Assembly (NCBI RefSeq): GCF_000245015.1 | Contig: NZ_JH600070.1 | Location: 1,351,284-1,415,283, forward strand | Origin: Beggiatoa alba B18LD | Lineage (GTDB): Bacteria; Pseudomonadota; Gammaproteobacteria; Beggiatoales; Beggiatoaceae | Length of the DNA: 64,000 nucleotides | Reading direction: 5' to 3' | Shown: piece after piece, positions 36,941-47,011 of the stretch | How positions within the stretch are numbered: the stretch's first letter is position 1 | Layout: every line of letters starts with the position of its first letter | Program-made: the position numbers and the translations under genes | The notes under the pieces: generated by a model | Told to the model about the DNA's origin: nothing | Seen by the model: only the letters and a program-made list of their open reading frames with translations | Databases searched by the model: none

Positions 36941-37434
36941 AATCATGCACTCGATGAGGTAGTCCTGCCTAATGATTAGGTAGGAGTCAGCTTGAAACAG
37001 TGAGCAGTGTACCGTTTTAGGGGAAAATATGTAATGGCAGATATCTTGCCTGACAACGCCCCGCCTATGATTTACTGATATGGTGTGAAACTTGCCTTTC
37101 TCTATGACACCAGCATAGACAATACAATCGCTTTTTGTCATACACATAAATTATGTTGAAGCGATAAAAATCAAAGTATCATCATTATTTTATGCTTAAT
37201 TTATTCATTAAGTTAATGATGCGGTGCATAAACCCTTAAACTAAATAATGCATAGACCACCCATCTTTAACAAAGATGAAACATGTTATTTATAACGTGA
37301 TATTACTATTATTTTCAATACAATAAACAGATTATTTCTAATTTCTATCATCTACGAGTTATTGCTTATTGACAAATATCGTTTTATGCTTAGTAGCACA
37401 ACGCTTTTAATCAACTAACCCATTGAATATACAG
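36941..37434. other. Intergenic region, one hairpin seen
   Basis: About 490 AT-rich bases between divergent genes. TCCTGCCTAA/TTAGGTAGGA (36963-36985) forms a hairpin with one G-T pair directly upstream of the DUF6489 gene. A frame continuing upstream from that gene is not supported. Nothing else recognised. Confidence 0.45.
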
Positions 37435-40122
37435 ATGCATAAACATCCATCAACGGTATTACATGATAAATGGAATAACGGGCTAGCTTACTTATTTCAA
37501 GTTTTTTTATTGGCAACTGTTTATTTTGCAGCTGCACATGTCGGTTTTTTTCTAGGCATTTCTACACGCGGCGTGATGCCTGTTTTTTTGCCTGCAGGGG
37601 TTGCTTTATCTGCCTTGTGGTTATTTGGAATTCGTTTGTGGCCAGGCATTATTTTAGGATTATTACTGACCAAGTTTGATGGATTATGGGCACATGACCT
37701 TTCAATTTTTACAATTCTATTTTTTCAATCTATTGGGGCAGCAACACAAGCCATTTTAAGCGTTCTCTTACTCAAATATTTAAATTTTAAAGATAAATTT
37801 AATCGTGTTCGTGATGTGTTTAGTTTTGGCGTTGTTACTTTTTTTGTCGCGCCACTGATTGGCTCTACGATTTATGCCATTGCATTTTATATTCAAGAGT
37901 TTCCTTTAATTGGTACATTTTTTCAAACCACGTTGAATAATTCACAGTTTGAAGGATATCGTGAGCAAATTTTTATTACGACGGTTTTAAACGATGGGAT
38001 AGGCATGTTTGTCATGACAGCAACCTTGCTAGTTTGGCGACAACTACCTGAAAATATAAATATTTACATGAGTTTAAAACGCCGTTTTGAGGCTTTAGTC
38101 TTATTAACGACGTTAGTTAGTGTCTGTGTATTAAGTTTAGACATAGAGCAGGCACAACAACGGCAATTGTTTTTATATATGATTTTGCCGTTTGTCATTT
38201 GGGCAGCAACACGTTTTGAACAACATGGCGCGACGTTAACGGCTTCGCTGGTTGCCTCTTTATTATTAGTAGGTAGCCTTGAGTTAGAAAAAGCGCCCAG
38301 TCACCGCGATATTATTTATTTATTTTCTGAAATCAGTTTTATTGGTATTACCGCATTTACAGGGTTTATTGTCGCGGTTGCTTTTAGTGAACGCCGTTTA
38401 GCCATTGAAAATGCACAGCGTGAGCGGGATTGGGCAATTATTACTTTGCACTCCATCGGTGATGCCGTGATTACGACTGATCAATTTGCCCGTGTCACGT
38501 TTATCAATCCACAAGCGGAAGAATTATTGGGTTGGACACAGCGGCAAGTTTTAAATCGTCCAATTTCTGAAGTTTTTCAAGTCCGTGCCTTAGATGAATT
38601 AGGGGGGAAACAAGAAAATCCCGTTGAACGGTGTCTGCGTGGTATTCATACCCCGCCTCATCGTAGTTTTTTAACTAATCGCTTGAATGAAGAAATTATT
38701 ATTGAAAATTCAGTGTCGCCAATTCGTGACCAACAAGGGCGTAACATTGATGGTGTTGTTATTGTTTTTCATGATGTTTCTAAAGAGCGACATTTGCGTG
38801 AATTGTCAACGATTGCCAGTAATCAGGATGTTGTGACGGGTTTATTTAATCGACAAGAGTTTGAATATCGGCTTAGTGCCTTGGTTACACAGGCAAAAAC
38901 GGAAAGTTCCTCACATACCTTTTTATATTTAGATATTGATCAATTTTCTGTCATCGTTGAACGATATGGCGAACATGAAGCGGATAAACTGTTGCAGCAA
39001 TTGGCGGCGACATTGCAAAAACGGATTCGTAGTGGAGATATCTTTGCGCGTTTAGCACGCGATCAATTTGCCATTTTGTTAAAAAATTGTCCGTTGGAAT
39101 GGGCGGAAAACGTCGCCAATTCGTTCTTAAAAGAAGTGCGTGAACAGCGATTTATGATTGATGAAAAACCGCTCAGTATTACTGCCAGTATTGGCGCAAT
39201 TACAATTAACGCACAGACGGAGAAAAATTCTACTGTATTAATTGAACGGGCTGAATTAGCGTGTTATGCCGCAAAAGAAGAAGGGGCAGATCATGTGTAT
39301 GTGCATATAGGCAATGATCAGAAATTGCGCAATTTACGCCATCATGAAACACAATGGTCAAATCGTATTCGTCGTGCTATTACCGAAAATCAATTACAGC
39401 TTTATAGCCAACCTTTAATTGCGGTTGACCCTAGTCAAAATGGGGTTTGTTATGAAATTTTAGTTCGCTTACGTACCGATAAAAACGAGCTGTTACTGCC
39501 GTCTGCTTTTTTACCCGTTGCAGAACGCTATAGCTTTATGGGGCAAATTGACCGTTGGGTAATACAACAAGTCTTTGCACAGTTGGCAGAGCGTCCGTTA
39601 GACAAGGTTAATGATGAATATATCGGCATTAACTTGTCATTGCTGACTTTACACGACAATAGCTTTATTCATTTTATGGAAGAGCAATTAAGTCATTTAA
39701 CCGTCTCGCCCGATAAAATCAGTTTTGAATTAAATGAACAAGATGTTTTAAATACCTTAGAGAAAAGCAGTTATTTTATTCAAGCATTAGAGCAATTAGG
39801 CTTTAGCTTTACGTTGCAACAGTTTGGCAGTGGTGTTGCGTCCTTTGAATACTTAAAACAACGTTTGCCTATTCAGTATTTAAAAATTGATGCACATCTC
39901 ATTAAGCAAATGGAAAACGATATGTTATCGCGTCATATTGTAAAAGCGATTACACAAATCGCCCGCCCGATGGGGATTAAAACCATTGCAACTGCGGTGG
40001 AGTATGAGACGCTTATCCCGCTGATTAGCGCGATAGATATTGATTATATGCAAGGTTTTGCTATCGCAACGCCTGAGCCGTTTAAGCCCAGTATTTATAC
40101 ATTCGCAAGTAGCAAGGTGTAA
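37435..40122 (+). CDS. MASE1-PAS-GGDEF-EAL protein with degenerate catalytic motifs
   Basis: 895 residues from ATG 37435. The N-terminal ~310 form a MASE1-type membrane sensor with about eight segments (GVMPVFLPAGVALSALWLFG). A PAS domain (~330-450; AVITTDQFARVTFINPQAEELLG) leads to a GGDEF-like domain where the signature is ARDQF (541-545) and an EAL-like domain where it is EIL (Glu674). The paired metal Asp of the EAL domain (DDFGTG) are Gln795-Gln796 (LQQFGSG). Both enzyme activities are therefore probably lost, leaving a signalling or c-di-GMP-binding scaffold, reminiscent of CsrD in logic though not in sensor domains. Confidence 0.88.
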   Translation: MHKHPSTVLHDKWNNGLAYLFQVFLLATVYFAAAHVGFFLGISTRGVMPVFLPAGVALSALWLFGIRLWPGIILGLLLTKFDGLWAHDLSIFTILFFQSIGAATQAILSVLLLKYLNFKDKFNRVRDVFSFGVVTFFVAPLIGSTIYAIAFYIQEFPLIGTFFQTTLNNSQFEGYREQIFITTVLNDGIGMFVMTATLLVWRQLPENINIYMSLKRRFEALVLLTTLVSVCVLSLDIEQAQQRQLFLYMILPFVIWAATRFEQHGATLTASLVASLLLVGSLELEKAPSHRDIIYLFSEISFIGITAFTGFIVAVAFSERRLAIENAQRERDWAIITLHSIGDAVITTDQFARVTFINPQAEELLGWTQRQVLNRPISEVFQVRALDELGGKQENPVERCLRGIHTPPHRSFLTNRLNEEIIIENSVSPIRDQQGRNIDGVVIVFHDVSKERHLRELSTIASNQDVVTGLFNRQEFEYRLSALVTQAKTESSSHTFLYLDIDQFSVIVERYGEHEADKLLQQLAATLQKRIRSGDIFARLARDQFAILLKNCPLEWAENVANSFLKEVREQRFMIDEKPLSITASIGAITINAQTEKNSTVLIERAELACYAAKEEGADHVYVHIGNDQKLRNLRHHETQWSNRIRRAITENQLQLYSQPLIAVDPSQNGVCYEILVRLRTDKNELLLPSAFLPVAERYSFMGQIDRWVIQQVFAQLAERPLDKVNDEYIGINLSLLTLHDNSFIHFMEEQLSHLTVSPDKISFELNEQDVLNTLEKSSYFIQALEQLGFSFTLQQFGSGVASFEYLKQRLPIQYLKIDAHLIKQMENDMLSRHIVKAITQIARPMGIKTIATAVEYETLIPLISAIDIDYMQGFAIATPEPFKPSIYTFASSKV

Positions 40123-40147
40123 GTTTTAGGGGTTAATTGATTCAATG

Positions 40148-40180
40148 AGGTCTGCCAGCCCTTTAAGGACTAGCAGACCT
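40148..40180. terminator. Intrinsic terminator between sensor gene and dnaN
   Basis: AGGTCTGCCAGCCCTT and AAGGACTAGCAGACCT form an imperfect stem followed by TTTTT. It resembles the CCTGCTAGG hairpin family. It can serve the sensor gene (plus) and possibly dnaN (minus). Confidence 0.75.
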
Positions 40181-40234
40181 TTTTGCATGTTTACAGAAAA
40201 TGACGATCAATCAAGATTAAGTGCTGAACCCGCT

Positions 40235-41368
40235 TTATAAACGCATGGGCATAATGACGTACTTCGTTTGATCAATTTCTTTCGGACGAATGAGACAACT
40301 CGCATTTGTATCACCAAAGCAGAATTCAACTTCTTTTGTCGTAATCGCATTTAATACGTCTAATAAATAGGTAACGTTAAAGCCAATTTCAAAGGCTTCT
40401 CCCGTATATTCAACTTCTAACTCTTCCTCAGCCTCTTCTTGCTCAGGATTTCGAGCGGTAATAATCAAGCGTTGTGGATTAAAACTTAAGCGTACCCCTT
40501 TATATTTTTCATTAGAAAGAATAGAGGCACGAGATAATGCTTGTTTTAACAGGTCGCAATGCGCCAACATGAATTTATCAGGGTATGCAGGGATGACACC
40601 ACGATAATCAGGAAAGCGTCCATCGATTAATTTGCTACTTAATACAAGACGGTCCGCAAAGGCGAATTTAATGTAGTTTTCGTAAACAGAGACGGTTATT
40701 TGAGTGTCTGCATTGTCACCTAACATCCGTGCTAGTTCATTGACGGCTTTACGAGGGATAATGACTTGTGTCGGTTCTACGCCTTCTAAGTTGAAACTTT
40801 CCTTTGCCATCGCTAGGCGATGCCCATCGGTCGCAACAACGGCTAATTCTCCAGGCGTTAAATCAAACAATAAACCGTTTAAATAATAACGGACATCCTG
40901 TTGTGCCATAGAAAATTGTGTTTGTGCTAATAAATCGCGGAGGGTGCGCTGAGCAATTTCAAAGGTAAAACGCAATGTTGTTTCAGATTGTTTATCAGCA
41001 GAAAGGGTCGGAAATTCGTCTGCATTTAACGTTGATAGGGTAAAACGACTGCGTCCTGATTTAATCACCGCCCGATTATCTGGCTCTGCTTGAATTTCAA
41101 TCAGCGAGTTATCCCCTAAAGAGCGACAAATATCTAAGAATTTACGGGCAGGTATGGTTGTACGCCCTTCGACTACATCACTTTCTGCTTCTAATGGAAT
41201 ACAGCAAGAAATCTCTATTTCTGCATCTGTTGCCGTTAAATGCAAGGTTTGTCCTTTTACCTCAACAAGGGTATTACCTAAAATTGGCAAGGTTTGACGA
41301 GGCTCAACTGCCCCATTGACCATTTTTAAAGGATTTATTAGGTCTTTACGAATTATTGCTAATTTCAT
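40235..41368 (-). CDS. dnaN: DNA polymerase III beta sliding clamp
   Basis: 377 residues of three similar domains. N-terminus MKLAIIRKDLINPLKMVNGA and the C-terminal DQTKYVIMPMRL are diagnostic. The clamp tethers polymerase III to DNA. It follows dnaA after 136 bases; recF and gyrB, often next, are not present here, and a terminator follows. Confidence 0.97.
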   Translation of the reverse strand: MKLAIIRKDLINPLKMVNGAVEPRQTLPILGNTLVEVKGQTLHLTATDAEIEISCCIPLEAESDVVEGRTTIPARKFLDICRSLGDNSLIEIQAEPDNRAVIKSGRSRFTLSTLNADEFPTLSADKQSETTLRFTFEIAQRTLRDLLAQTQFSMAQQDVRYYLNGLLFDLTPGELAVVATDGHRLAMAKESFNLEGVEPTQVIIPRKAVNELARMLGDNADTQITVSVYENYIKFAFADRLVLSSKLIDGRFPDYRGVIPAYPDKFMLAHCDLLKQALSRASILSNEKYKGVRLSFNPQRLIITARNPEQEEAEEELEVEYTGEAFEIGFNVTYLLDVLNAITTKEVEFCFGDTNASCLIRPKEIDQTKYVIMPMRL

Positions 41369-41504
41369 AAATTCTTCCTGATATTGAGGGCTAAGTAATT
41401 AATACTAATGTAAATGAGTCAAGCTCATTATAAAAGATTCGGGTGGAATTCTAAATAGGGGGTTGTTGCGATGTGATACACACCGCAGACAACTGGATTC
41501 TGGA

Positions 41505-42872
41505 TTAATGTGTCAGTCGTTCTAATAAATGGCTGTAATCACGTTGCACTTGTGAATCAGCGGTTTTTAGTTTAGCAACCGTGCGATAGCTATATAGGAC
41601 GGTGCTGTGGTCACGCCCACCAAAAGCATCACCGATTTCGGGCAAACTGTGTTGTGTGAGTTCTTTTGCTAAACTCATGGCAATTTGACGCGGACGAGCA
41701 ATTTGTCGACTGCGTTGCCGAGAACGCATGGTCGAAACTGGTACACGGAAATAATCCGCGACGATTTTTTGAATAGCTGCTAAGGTTATTAAGTGTGATT
41801 GTGTTTGATTAATCAGGTCTTTTAAGGTTTCTTGGGCACTCGTTAGCGTAATAGGGGAATTTGTAAAACGTGCGGTCGCAATAATACGGTGCAAAGCCCC
41901 TTCTAGCTCTCTAACATTAGATTGAATATGTTGTGCCATGAAATAAGCCACTTCTTCAGGTAAGCGCGTTTGTGCAATTTGCGCTTTACTATGCAGTATC
42001 GCAACCCGTGTTTCTAAGTCAGGTTGTTCTACAGCAACCGCTAATCCACAGCTAAAACGTGATTTTAATCTTTCTTCAATGCCTTGTAAGTTTTGCGGGG
42101 GGCGGTCACTGGTAAAAATGATTTGTTTTTGATTATCAAATAAATAATTAAAGGTATGAAATAGCTCTTCTTGGGATTGTGCTTTATTCATAAAAAACTG
42201 TACATCATCAATGAGTAAAGTATCCACTGATCGATAATGACGTTTAAATTCATTCATTTTCTTTTCATGCAAGGCTTTTACCATTTCACTGACAAAACGT
42301 TCAGAGGGAACGTAAAGCACTCGTGATTGGGGTTGTTTTTGTAAAATTTGATTGCCAACCGCATGAATCAGATGTGTTTTACCTAAGCCTACACCACCAT
42401 AAATAAACAAAGGGTTATAAATCCCTTGTTCTTGTGCCACTTGTTTTGCGGCAGATAACGCAATACGGTTTGAATTTCCCGAGACGAAATGACTAAACAG
42501 TAATTTTGCATTGAGATGGGTTGTAAAAGTCTCTTGAGCGACTGGGATTGCTTGACTGGTAACAGCGTGGTTTAGCAATGAACTTTTTGATACAGCTGTG
42601 GCTGGTGAACTATTCACGGAGACACGGCTATTCCCAACTTGAAGCGTTAACTGTGGTGTACCACTAGGGCGCAAACGCATCAGCAGTGCATTGATTTGTT
42701 CAGCATAATTTTGCTTAACATAATCCATGACAAACCGATTCGGAGCAAGGAGTCGTAGAGTTTGAGTATCTTCGAGGGCTTGCAACGGGCGTATCCAAAC
42801 ATTAAAGTCTTGCCCTGACAGCTCTCGCTCTAAGGTTTTTAGACACTCATTCCACAGTTTTGTGGATACCAA
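41505..42872 (-). CDS. dnaA: Chromosomal replication initiator DnaA
   Basis: 455 residues. Domain I at the N-terminus (LWNECLKTLERELSGQDFNVW), linker, AAA+ domain with Walker A (GGVGLGKTHLIHAVGNQI, ~158-175) and Walker B (TLLIDDVQFF), arginine-finger region, and the domain IV DNA-binding motif GGRDHSTVLYSYRTV. It unwinds the origin. The gene is divergent from rpmH across 303 bases. Confidence 0.98.
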   Translation of the reverse strand: MVSTKLWNECLKTLERELSGQDFNVWIRPLQALEDTQTLRLLAPNRFVMDYVKQNYAEQINALLMRLRPSGTPQLTLQVGNSRVSVNSSPATAVSKSSLLNHAVTSQAIPVAQETFTTHLNAKLLFSHFVSGNSNRIALSAAKQVAQEQGIYNPLFIYGGVGLGKTHLIHAVGNQILQKQPQSRVLYVPSERFVSEMVKALHEKKMNEFKRHYRSVDTLLIDDVQFFMNKAQSQEELFHTFNYLFDNQKQIIFTSDRPPQNLQGIEERLKSRFSCGLAVAVEQPDLETRVAILHSKAQIAQTRLPEEVAYFMAQHIQSNVRELEGALHRIIATARFTNSPITLTSAQETLKDLINQTQSHLITLAAIQKIVADYFRVPVSTMRSRQRSRQIARPRQIAMSLAKELTQHSLPEIGDAFGGRDHSTVLYSYRTVAKLKTADSQVQRDYSHLLERLTH

Positions 42873-43175
42873 TTTAAACCTCCAATGAAAGATAATTCAG
42901 GAAACAAGCAAAATGGGGTTAATGAGTTTATACTGCTTACCTTGTATATGCTAGCTTTCAAATTTTTCCTAAATCGCCACTTAATTTAATGATTTTTAAA
43001 AAGAAATATTTTTTTAGATCATGAAAAGTTGTTTAAGTTTTATTTTTAATATCAAATTGATAAAGAAAGAAATGCAAGCATAAGAAATTTTTTTCAGGTC
43101 TATACTCTTGACAACATTTTTTCAGAAAAAATACAATAGTCTGTTTACCTACCTGCATATTAGAGGAGAAATCCC
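42873..43175. other. dnaA-rpmH intergenic region, possible origin neighbourhood
   Basis: A very AT-rich 303 bases between divergent dnaA and rpmH, where oriC lies in some bacteria. I see no cluster of TTATCCACA-type DnaA boxes here; one related sequence (TGTGGATAC) falls in the first codons of dnaA. The origin is therefore not located with confidence. Confidence 0.35.
43108..43137 (+). promoter_or_regulatory. Sigma-70 promoter of rpmH operon
   Basis: TTGACA (43108-43113) and TACAAT (43132-43137) are separated by 18 bases. The pair lies 38 bases before the rpmH start, with AGAGGAGA as ribosome site between. Confidence 0.75.
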
Positions 43176-43310
43176 ATGAAAAGAACCTTCCAACCCAGCG
43201 TATTAGTGCGTAAACGTCGCCATGGCTTCCGTGCACGGATGCAAACTCGTGGCGGTCGTTTAGTATTAAAATCCCGTCGTGAAAAAGGTCGGCATCGTTT
43301 AAGTGCTTAA
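43176..43310 (+). CDS. rpmH: Ribosomal protein L34
   Basis: 44 residues ([20 protein letters not shown] start, then [20 protein letters not shown], ending RLSA), exactly the L34 consensus. It is part of the large ribosomal subunit. AGAGGAGA lies just upstream. Its stop codon shares a base with the rnpA start. It heads the rpmH-rnpA-yidD-yidC operon. Confidence 0.98.
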   Translation: MKRTFQPSVLVRKRRHGFRARMQTRGGRLVLKSRREKGRHRLSA

Positions 43311-43678
43311 TGGACGATTCAACGCGCTATGTGTTTAGCCGTCAGCAACGTTTGTTAAAAGCCGCTGACTTTAAGAAAGTTTTTGAGAAATCTTATAAAT
43401 CGGGTGATCGCTATTTTACAGTGCTTGCCCGCGCTAATGGTCTTTCTCAGGCTCGTTTAGGGTTAGCGATTGCCAAAAAGCAGATGAAATTGGCGGTTAT
43501 GCGTAATCGGGTGAAACGGTTAGCGCGTGAAAGTTTCCGCCTTCATCAACATACTTTGGCAGGATTAGATTGTGTTGTATTAGCCCGCCAAAATTTAGCC
43601 GACATAGAAAATGCTACGCTGTTATGTTCATTAATAAGGCATTGGCGGTTTTTAGCCGCGCAATGCAAAAAGTCCTGA
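43310..43678 (+). CDS. rnpA: Ribonuclease P protein component
   Basis: 122 residues. It contains the RnpA signature [20 protein letters not shown]-type region (ending KRLARESFR). With the catalytic RNA it removes tRNA 5' leaders. The start overlaps the rpmH stop by one base and its end overlaps yidD. Confidence 0.96.
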   Translation: MDDSTRYVFSRQQRLLKAADFKKVFEKSYKSGDRYFTVLARANGLSQARLGLAIAKKQMKLAVMRNRVKRLARESFRLHQHTLAGLDCVVLARQNLADIENATLLCSLIRHWRFLAAQCKKS

Positions 43679-43899
43679 TTCTTCTCATTCAAGGCTATCG
43701 TCTTTTCATTAGCCCTTATCTGGGGCAACATTGTCGATTCCACCCAAGCTGTTCTGAATATGCCCAAATAGCCATCCGTGAACACGGGGTGCTGTCTGGT
43801 TTGTGGCTGGCTATTAGACGCTTGCTCCGTTGTAACCCTTGGCATGAGGGTGGTTATGACCCTGTGCCTGAGCGAAGGAAACCTGATCAACATGGATAA
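43663..43899 (+). CDS. yidD: Membrane protein insertion efficiency factor YidD
   Basis: 78 residues from ATG 43663; a start at 43624 would also be in frame. Family signature: [48 protein letters not shown], with three conserved Cys. It assists membrane insertion with YidC. It overlaps rnpA by 16 bases and yidC by 8. Confidence 0.93.
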   Translation: MQKVLILLIQGYRLFISPYLGQHCRFHPSCSEYAQIAIREHGVLSGLWLAIRRLLRCNPWHEGGYDPVPERRKPDQHG

Positions 43900-45577
43900 T
43901 ATCAGACTCATCCTGATTTTTACCCTGCTATTCATTCTGTTACTGATTTATCAACAATGGCAAATTGATTACGGACAAAAACCCGTTAATCCTGCACCTG
44001 TTGCAACAACGCCTTTACCCGCTGATGGGAATCCTGTCACCAGTCAAGCAAATGGCTTGCCTACGGTGATGGATAAAACGCATCAAGCAACTGCGTTGCC
44101 AGATGTGCCTTCTAGCCAGACTCTTTTGCCACATCAAGCAATAGTTTCTGTGGAAACAGATGTTTTAAAAGTAGCGATTAATACAGTTGGTGGTGACATT
44201 CGTCAAATGGCATTGCCAAAGTATCCCGTCAGTTTAGAAGAACCTGATAGACCTTTTCAGTTATTAAATGACAGCTTGCCGAATGTTTTTGTCGCACAAT
44301 CAGGGTTATTACCTGCCGAATATGCCCCCACGCATCAAGCGATTTATCAAGTCAATGCGACTCAATATCGTTTAGCCGATGGGGAAAAAACGTTAGAAGT
44401 TGTCTTAACTTGGCGTAATGAACAAGGGATTCAAGTCGATAAAATCTACACCTTTACACGGGGTAGTTATGTCGTCAATGTTAAACACCGTGTCCACAAT
44501 AACGGCGAAACGCCTTGGCAAGTTCGGCAATATGCGCAATTTCAACGCACCCAAGTTGCAGAGCAAGGACAATCAAGTTTTATTCATACCTATATGGGCG
44601 GTGCAATTGCAAGTCCCAGCAGTTTGTACGAAAAACTGTCTTTTTCTGACATCAGCGATGACAAATTAAATCAAGAGAAACGCCAAGGCTGGGCAAATGG
44701 TTGGGCTGCCATGATTCAGCATTATTTTGTCAGTGCGTGGGTTCCGAATAAAGAAGAAGTCTTTAATTACTATACCAATGTCATTAAACAAGGTCAGCGT
44801 TATGTCTTAGGGTTTTATGGGCAACTTGAGACTATCGAGCCAAAAGCAACGCATGAGTTTAATTTGCAATTCTACGCAGGGCCTAAGATTCAAGATGACC
44901 TTGCCGCATTAGCTTCAGGATTAGAATTAACCGTTGATTACGGTTGGTTCTGGTTTATTTCTCAACCTTTATTCTGGTTACTGTCTTTATTACATGGCAT
45001 GTTTGGTAATTGGGGTTGGGCGATTATTGTTTTAACGCTCATGATTAAATTGGCATTTTTCCATCTTTCTGCAACCAGCTATAAATCGATGGCGAATATG
45101 CGTCGGGTGCAACCGCGTTTAATGTCCATTAAAGAACGTTATGGCGATGACCGCGCAAAGATGAATCAAGCCTTGATGGATTTGTACAAAAAGGAAAAAA
45201 TTAACCCATTAGGCGGTTGTTTGCCCATTCTGGTACAAATTCCTGTCTTTATCGCGCTTTACTGGGTACTGTTAGAAAGTGTCGAATTACGTCAAGCCAG
45301 TTTTATTTTATGGCTGGATGACTTATCCCGCCCCGACCCTTTCTTTGTATTGCCGTTAATTATGGGTGCGACCATGTTATTGCAACATAAATTAAACCCC
45401 GCACCGTTAGACCCTGTGCAACAAAAAGTAATGATGGCATTACCGCTCGTCTTTACCGTCTTTTTTGCCTTCTTCCCGTCTGGTTTAGTGTTATATTGGG
45501 TTGTGAATAACAGCTTATCTATTGCACAACAATGGGTTATCACTAAAAAAGTGGTTGGTGAAGTCAAACTCGACTGA
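43892..45577 (+). CDS. yidC: Membrane protein insertase YidC/Oxa1
   Basis: 561 residues from ATG 43892, giving the normal N-terminal membrane anchor ([21 protein letters not shown]). A large periplasmic beta-rich domain follows, then the five-segment Oxa1-like core with [35 protein letters not shown] and [19 protein letters not shown]. It inserts membrane proteins alone or with SecYEG. mnmE, the usual next gene, is absent; a MITE follows. Confidence 0.97.
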   Translation: MDNIRLILIFTLLFILLLIYQQWQIDYGQKPVNPAPVATTPLPADGNPVTSQANGLPTVMDKTHQATALPDVPSSQTLLPHQAIVSVETDVLKVAINTVGGDIRQMALPKYPVSLEEPDRPFQLLNDSLPNVFVAQSGLLPAEYAPTHQAIYQVNATQYRLADGEKTLEVVLTWRNEQGIQVDKIYTFTRGSYVVNVKHRVHNNGETPWQVRQYAQFQRTQVAEQGQSSFIHTYMGGAIASPSSLYEKLSFSDISDDKLNQEKRQGWANGWAAMIQHYFVSAWVPNKEEVFNYYTNVIKQGQRYVLGFYGQLETIEPKATHEFNLQFYAGPKIQDDLAALASGLELTVDYGWFWFISQPLFWLLSLLHGMFGNWGWAIIVLTLMIKLAFFHLSATSYKSMANMRRVQPRLMSIKERYGDDRAKMNQALMDLYKKEKINPLGGCLPILVQIPVFIALYWVLLESVELRQASFILWLDDLSRPDPFFVLPLIMGATMLLQHKLNPAPLDPVQQKVMMALPLVFTVFFAFFPSGLVLYWVVNNSLSIAQQWVITKKVVGEVKLD

Positions 45578-45595
45578 TTAAGCTGATACTATCCA

Positions 45596-45852
45596 TAACC
45601 TGAGTTCGGCGAGATTTATAAAATAAAACAGATACCTGCTAGGTTTTTAAAACCTAGCAGGTCTTTTTTTGTCTGAATCAGAATTCACAGAATTTTCAGA
45701 ATTAGCAGAATTAAAAACATAATTTTTTATTCTTTTAATTTTCTTGTCTTTTTAATTCTGAAAATTCTGATTCAGACAATCTTTTAATCCTGAAAATCCT
45801 GATTCAGACAAACTGTTGTCTTTTTTAAAAGAAACTCGCCGAACTCAGGTTA
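45596..45852. mobile_element. Complete 257-bp MITE-like element with perfect 18-bp ends
   Basis: TAACCTGAGTTCGGCGAG (45596-45613) and CTCGCCGAACTCAGGTTA (45835-45852) are exact inverted repeats with outermost TA, consistent with an IS630/Tc1-type TA target. Inside are the CCTGCTAGG hairpin (45634-45662) with a T7 run, a palindromic unit bounded by TTGTCTGAATCAG (45669) and CTGATTCAGACAA (45779), and a second right-arm copy ending at 45811. There is no open frame. The hairpin may terminate yidC transcription. Confidence 0.85.
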
Positions 45853-45870
45853 TCCATAAAAAAAATAAAT

Positions 45871-45894
45871 AAAGGGTGATTTTTTTCACCCTTT
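45871..45894 (+). terminator. Intrinsic terminator before mtdB-like gene
   Basis: AAAGGGTGA and TCACCCTTT form a perfect stem with a T-rich loop, followed by more T. It insulates the H4MPT genes from upstream transcription. Confidence 0.8.
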
Positions 45895-46111
45895 TTTTTA
45901 TGAATAATTTTTCTAAGCATGACCTACAATTAGCGCAAAACATGCCGATTTACCCCTGATTTATCCGTTTTCGCTTTTTAACTAACTGTACTAGAATATC
46001 AACGTGCCACGGTTATTCCCAAAATTCCTGCGGGCATCATCCCAATAAATAGAAAAGCTACCTATGACATAAGCTTTCATGTAATTCACACCAAACGGAG
46101 AGATATTTAAT

Positions 46112-47008
46112 ATGGAAAAGGCTGCTATCCTTCACGTTTTCACCCCCGAAAAAAATGTAAGTCCTTTCGATGTCAACATGGCAATTGATGCGGGATTTGA
46201 ACATATCATTCCCTATACTTCCGTTGAAGTCAGCGAAATAGCAGGACTAGTTCAAGACGCGATTTTTTCCAGAGGACCTAAAGGGGTAAAACGGACGGGT
46301 ATCTTTATCGGCGGACGCGATATCGCTGTTGCAGACGACATGCTAAGACAAGCAAAGCAAGCAATGGTTCCCCCTTTTGAAGCCTCTGTTATGTTAGACC
46401 CCAGCGGTTCAGCCACCACTGCTGCAGGTCTTGTTGCCCTCGTTATCAAATCGCTAAAAACCTATCAAAAAACCTTAGAAGGCGCACAAGTCGCTATTTT
46501 TGGCGGGACAGGCCCCGTCGGACTCTGTGCAGGCGTAATTGCTGCCCGTTGTGGGGCGCAAGTGCATATTGTCAGCCATCGCGGTATGGAAGGCGCACTT
46601 AAACTCGTCGATGCCTACAGTACCCGCTACACCGTCAAACTACTACCCGCAGACGGTAGCACCCCGAAAAAACGCCTTGAACTACTCGAACAAGTCAACG
46701 TCGTCATGAGTACCGCAAAAGCAGGCGTACAAGTGCTGACTGCGGACGATTTATTACAAGCTAAACATTTACTCGTTGCCGCCGATGTCAATGCTGTACC
46801 ACCCGAAGGCATTGCAGGCGTTGGCGTGATGGACAACGGTAAACCCCTCAACACCCCACTACAAGCCAAAGCCATCGGCGCGCTTGCCATTGGTAACGTA
46901 AAATATCAAGTACAGCATAATTTATTAAAACAAATGCTGGCAACCGATAAACCCGTTTACCTAGAACTGCCTAGTGCATTCGAATTAGCCTGTCAGCTAT
47001 CCGCTTAG
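46112..47008 (+). CDS. mtdB: NAD(P)-dependent methylene-tetrahydromethanopterin dehydrogenase (MtdB-like)
   Basis: 298 residues. Matches the MtdA/MtdB family: FSRGPKGVKRTGIFIGGRD, MLDPSGSATTAAGLVALV, the Rossmann loop AIFGGTGPVGLCAGVIA, and LLVAADVNAVPPEGIAGV. It oxidises methylene-H4MPT to methenyl-H4MPT during formaldehyde oxidation. MtdB rather than MtdA is chosen because mch is in the same operon; cofactor preference cannot be read by eye. GGAGAG precedes the ATG. Confidence 0.88.
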   Translation: MEKAAILHVFTPEKNVSPFDVNMAIDAGFEHIIPYTSVEVSEIAGLVQDAIFSRGPKGVKRTGIFIGGRDIAVADDMLRQAKQAMVPPFEASVMLDPSGSATTAAGLVALVIKSLKTYQKTLEGAQVAIFGGTGPVGLCAGVIAARCGAQVHIVSHRGMEGALKLVDAYSTRYTVKLLPADGSTPKKRLELLEQVNVVMSTAKAGVQVLTADDLLQAKHLLVAADVNAVPPEGIAGVGVMDNGKPLNTPLQAKAIGALAIGNVKYQVQHNLLKQMLATDKPVYLELPSAFELACQLSA

Positions 47009-47011
47009 ACG

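Noticed and set aside
36941-37147. Upstream extension of the DUF6489 gene
   Set aside because: The family N-terminus begins at 36940; the extension has no resemblance to it and crosses a hairpin and probable promoter.
42873-43175. Replication origin
   Set aside because: Context is right but no cluster of DnaA boxes was visible; GC-skew analysis would be needed.
43570-43662. Longer start for yidD
   Set aside because: The extra residues lie fully inside rnpA and do not match the family; ATG 43663 gives the usual length.
45669-45811. CRISPR array from regularly spaced repeats
   Set aside because: The 9-base steps have no spacers and form palindromic arms; no cas genes are present.
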